NCBI GenBank assembly: GCA_026395775.1
Contig: JAPLYA010000137.1
Location: 1-6,226 of the forward strand
Source of the DNA: Candidatus Pacearchaeota archaeon
Lineage (GTDB): Archaea; Nanobdellota; Nanobdellia; Pacearchaeales; GW2011-AR1
Length of the DNA stretch: 6,226 nt
Direction of reading: 5' to 3'
Of the stretch, positions 4,799-6,226 are shown piece by piece. Every line of letters begins with the position of its first letter. Position 1 is the stretch's first letter. The notes under the pieces were generated by a model. That model saw only the letters and a list, made by a program, of their open reading frames with translations, was not told where the DNA came from and did not search any database. The position numbers were made by a program, and so were the translations under genes.

Positions 4799-4801
4799 GA
4801 A

Positions 4802-4816
4802 TTAGTAAGTTACTAA
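4802..4816. promoter_or_regulatory. 15-bp palindrome, operator candidate
   Basis: TTAGTAAGTTACTAA is a perfect inverted repeat with 7-bp arms around one central base. It sits right where transcription from the promoter-like element at 4820-4840 would begin, a common place for a repressor site. No second copy occurs in the window. Confidence 0.3.
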
Positions 4817-4819
4817 CTA

Positions 4820-4840
4820 TTTTTGTAAACTTTTTAATTG
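4820..4840 (-). promoter_or_regulatory. Promoter-like element shared with the arvC upstream region
   Basis: On the minus strand this reads CAATTAAAAAGTTTAC followed by AAAAA. It matches 5417-5437 at 20 of 21 positions (CAATTAAAAAGTATAC plus AAAAA). TTTACAAAA is TATA-like. Upstream at 4858-4855 lies TTGC, 19 nt before AAAAAGTTTA, exactly as at 266-298 on the + strand. It could drive a longer cca transcript or a small RNA from about 4800. Confidence 0.4.
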
Positions 4841-4866
4841 AGTTCTTAGCTTTGGCAATTGTTTTC

Positions 4867-4888
4867 CTAACCGATGAACCCCCACCCC
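4867..4888 (-). other. G-rich tract downstream of arvC
   Basis: On the minus strand GGGGTGGGGG is followed after 6 nt by GG and then TTAGG. Such a run is out of character in this AT-rich DNA and could form a two-layer G-quadruplex in the RNA or DNA just after the arvC stop codon. It also contains GGGTTCATCGGTT, which matches 244-256 on the + strand (GGGTTCATTGGTT) at 12 of 13 bases. No function is assigned. Confidence 0.25.
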
Positions 4889-4926
4889 TAACTACGAAGC
4901 GGAGCTTATTCTTTACCTCTCAAAAC

Positions 4927-5343
4927 TTATTTTTTATCAGGATTTCTTATTTTCTTATGAATCTCATCTAAGCTTACTTTTATTGTTGAAGCAATATCAA
5001 TAATATATTTGCCTTCCTCAAGCTTGTAAATCAAAGGTCGTTCTCTTCTGAACAAGTTAACAATATCAATTTCAAATTTACCCGGAGATAAAACTCTAAC
5101 AGATTCTAAATCTAGGATAACAGGCTCTTCTTCTTCTATCCCTATCATTTCCCTTACATCTGCCTCAACTTTCTTTTTATCCTCTTGGGACATCTCTATT
5201 GCCAGAACTTTCTCTTCCTTGAGCTTGGCATATTGTGCATCTTTGATAAAAAAGAAAAAATGACTCCCACAGCTACAGCCCTCTATAATCTCTCTAGGCA
5301 TTCCTTCATATAATTTACCACAATGAACGCATTGATGTGCCAC
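4927..5343 (-). CDS. arvC: OapC/ArvC-family zinc-ribbon protein
   Basis: This 138-aa soluble protein has an N-terminal zinc ribbon with C5-x2-C8 and C23-x-C25 (QCVHCGKLY and EGCSCGSHFFFF). A charged, partly helical linker follows (about 34-75, KLKEEKVLAIEMSQEDKKKVEADVREM). The C-terminal domain (76-132) contains SVRVLSPGKFEIDIVNLF, then RPLIYKLEEGKYIIDI. This order matches the archaeal zinc-ribbon family (COG3364) now called OapC/ArvC, usually encoded beside the DUF2073 protein OapB/ArvB and the Era-like small GTPase OapA/ArvA. In haloarchaea that set has been linked to extracellular vesicle formation. The molecular role of ArvC itself is not settled; metal-stabilised protein or nucleic-acid contact is plausible. 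The start is GTG at 5343, with AGGA at 5353-5350, 6 nt before it. It lies 176 nt downstream of arvB, with its own promoter candidate in between. Confidence 0.78.
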   Translation of the reverse strand: MAHQCVHCGKLYEGMPREIIEGCSCGSHFFFFIKDAQYAKLKEEKVLAIEMSQEDKKKVEADVREMIGIEEEEPVILDLESVRVLSPGKFEIDIVNLFRRERPLIYKLEEGKYIIDIASTIKVSLDEIHKKIRNPDKK

Positions 5344-5363
5344 AAAACTTCCTAGATTTAGAA

Positions 5364-5465
5364 GTTATTAAACTTTGTGGATGATTTGATAACAGAGAAT
5401 TAAAACTAAACTGCTGTTTTTGTATACTTTTTAATTGTTTACCAAGCAATTGTGTTATTAAACTT
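5364..5465. repeat. 12-bp direct repeats in the arvB-arvC gap
   Basis: GTTATTAAACTT occurs exactly at 5364-5375 and 5454-5465, 90 bp apart. On the minus strand each reads AAGTTTAATAAC, which contains a TATA-like core. They may be duplicate promoters or paired protein sites. They are part of a gap unusually dense in short repeats, including two GTATAC palindromes (5422-5427 and 5479-5484). Confidence 0.4.
5417..5437 (-). promoter_or_regulatory. Promoter candidate for arvC
   Basis: On the minus strand CAATTAAAAAGTATAC followed by AAAAA is near-identical to 4820-4840. With GTATACAAAA as a TATA-like core, transcription would begin near 5399, giving a leader of about 56 nt that contains the AGGA ribosome site. 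A second TATA-like sequence, AAGTTTAATAAC (5375-5364), is 27 nt before the GTG and would give a leaderless mRNA instead. Confidence 0.4.
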
Positions 5466-5480
5466 GCCCAATTACCAAGT
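5464..5480 (+). repeat. Dispersed 17-bp element, copy 2 (arvB-arvC gap)
   Basis: TTGCCCAATTACCAAGT differs from 266-282 at one base. It is oriented towards arvB, opposite to the arvC promoter candidate at 5417-5437. A shorter related piece, TTACCAAGCAATTG, lies at 5439-5452. Confidence 0.5.
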
Positions 5481-5519
5481 ATACTAAAATAGGTTACTTT
5501 TTAGAAATATAATTAAAGC

Positions 5520-5900
5520 TTATTTTCTCAACATCAAATCAATCTTCCCCGGATTCTTCTTTATCTCTCTAACTAGAGAAGCAGGACCTATAACTGTTAG
5601 AGCATCTCTTTCTCCAACCAAAGCTCTTGCTATACCTAGTTTAATCTTGTCAAAAACAGCTTCCTTCTGCTCTGTTTTTACAACAGCAAGCTCAACTCCT
5701 TTGAAATTCTTAACCCGTCCAACCAAAGCCATTGTGCTCTGTATTAAACTTGCCTCTTCTGTGGGTTCTAATCTCCCTTGAAGAATAACAATTCTGTTCA
5801 GCAAGACTATATCCAAGATTTTCTTAATTCTCTTTACACTATCCAGTTTTGAAACATCTGCATAGGGTATAAAACTTAATGTTAATTTATCTTTTGACAT
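5520..5900 (-). CDS. arvB: OapB/ArvB-family protein (DUF2073)
   Basis: This 126-aa soluble protein has the DUF2073 pattern. An N-terminal strand (KLTLSFIPY) leads into a helix (VKRIKKILDIVLLNRIVILQG, 22-42). The conserved LEPTEEASLIQSTMALV segment follows (44-60), then a strand (GVELAVVK, 68-75), and the closing LTVIGPASLVREIKKNPGKIDL (101-122). The family is archaeal, about 110-125 aa, and is normally found with the Era-like GTPase OapA/ArvA and the zinc-ribbon protein OapC/ArvC. In haloarchaea the GTPase drives vesicle formation, and ArvB is thought to be a partner. The ATG at 5900 is preceded by a GGGGGG run at 5913-5908, 7 nt away, which can act as a ribosome site. The gene begins inside the last 19 nt of the upstream membrane-protein gene, so the two should be translationally coupled. 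The GTPase gene itself is not in the window. Confidence 0.8.
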   Translation of the reverse strand: MSKDKLTLSFIPYADVSKLDSVKRIKKILDIVLLNRIVILQGRLEPTEEASLIQSTMALVGRVKNFKGVELAVVKTEQKEAVFDKIKLGIARALVGERDALTVIGPASLVREIKKNPGKIDLMLRK

Positions 5901-6205
5901 GTTTCTTCCCCCCTATTTATTAACCAACCAATAACCGCCCCGATAATAAACAAAGGAATAATACCTGCTACTCCAAAAAGGAATATTATACCTATTGCCA
6001 TTCCAGTGAACTCGCTGCCACCCAGATCTATTTTAAAAATATAACTAAAAACGAATACAAAAATAATCGCTCCCAACAAAAATACAAGGTCTATTGCAAC
6101 TGCTGTTAATCCGCCTCTTAACCAACTTGTTTTATTTTTTAATTCTCCAACCGCCGCCCCCATAACAAATGCAGGTATCAGACATGAAAATGCCGCAAAA
6201 AGCAC
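5882..6205 (-). CDS. Small multi-pass membrane protein overlapping arvB, start uncertain and possibly outside the window
   Basis: The 107-aa version has three or four membrane segments (about 3-20, 32-56, 66-81 and 82-97). Residues 9-25 (LIPAFVMGAAVGELKNK) and 82-98 (IIPLFIIGAVIGWLINR) agree at 8 of 17 positions, which suggests an internal duplication with Asn/Lys/Arg caps on the cytoplasmic side. I recognise no named family. The GTG at 6205 has GGAG at 6220-6217 at a workable distance. However, the frame stays open to the window edge (GDISPVLFAAF), so a longer protein cannot be excluded. The last 19 nt overlap arvB in another frame, so it is in the same operon and translation is probably coupled. 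A membrane partner or anchor for the ArvB/ArvC/GTPase group is an attractive inference, not shown. Confidence 0.65.
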   Translation of the reverse strand: MLFAAFSCLIPAFVMGAAVGELKNKTSWLRGGLTAVAIDLVFLLGAIIFVFVFSYIFKIDLGGSEFTGMAIGIIFLFGVAGIIPLFIIGAVIGWLINRGEETCQKIN

Positions 6206-6226
6206 GGGGCTTATATCTCCTATATC

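Noticed and set aside
4730..4800. tRNA or C/D box sRNA in the cca-arvC gap
   Set aside because: The outer stem and 72-nt length suggested a tRNA, but no D or T arm fits. TGATGG and CTGA are present on the + strand, but there are no inner D' and C' boxes.
4715..4926. 69-codon open minus-strand frame ending in RAHQSER
   Set aside because: It contains no ATG, GTG or TTG until near its end and resembles no family I know, so it is not called as a gene.
1..6226. CRISPR array, insertion sequence or integrase
   Set aside because: No regularly spaced repeats, transposase or recombinase motifs were seen. The short repeats found are few and unevenly spaced.

Overview
The window looks like part of a small AT-rich archaeal genome, most likely a DPANN archaeon of the Woesearchaeota/Pacearchaeota type. 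Four archaeal hallmark genes support this: the C-terminus of the KH/beta-CASP termination factor aCPSF1 (FttA), a presenilin-type intramembrane protease, an archaeal class I CCA-adding enzyme, and the archaeal OapB/ArvB (DUF2073) and OapC/ArvC (zinc-ribbon) pair. Several start codons sit 23-25 nt downstream of the centre of a TATA box, as expected for leaderless archaeal transcripts. The lineage is inferred from gene content and composition; no database was searched.

Layout. 1-169: end of fttA (+). 170-321: promoter region. 322-1305: presenilin-like protease (+). 1285-1508: a previously uncalled small gene on the minus strand, broken by what looks like one missing base in a G5 run, with its own leaderless promoter. 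1509-1686: two divergent promoters built from a perfect 13-bp inverted repeat. 1687-2725: an orphan 87-aa gene followed one base later by a TrmB-family regulator. 2727-3332: a leaderless pair of orphan genes (106 and 84 aa), again joined by a TAAAATG junction. 3333-4622: cca on the minus strand, starting exactly where the 84-aa gene stops. 4619-4693: a 24-codon leader ORF whose stop overlaps the cca GTG. 4694-4926: non-coding, with two promoter candidates, a palindrome, a hairpin and a G-rich tract. 4927-5343: arvC-like gene. 5344-5519: a repeat-rich gap holding the arvC promoter. 5520-5900: arvB-like gene. 5882-6205 or beyond: a small membrane protein that overlaps arvB.

How the parts may work together. 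The two outer blocks are housekeeping or conserved archaeal genes: RNA 3'-end processing and termination, membrane proteolysis, tRNA 3'-end synthesis, and the ArvB/ArvC partners of a small GTPase linked in haloarchaea to vesicle formation. The block at 1285-3332 is the accessory-looking part. It has a TrmB regulator, four unrecognised small proteins (one broken) and a symmetric divergent promoter with flanking direct repeats. My inference is that the regulator controls this local set.

A related sequence element (TTGC, a spacer of 13-19 nt, then AAAAAGTWTA) occurs upstream of the protease, upstream of cca and upstream of arvC. A further copy lies in the arvB-arvC gap. It may be a shared promoter/operator or a small dispersed repeat.
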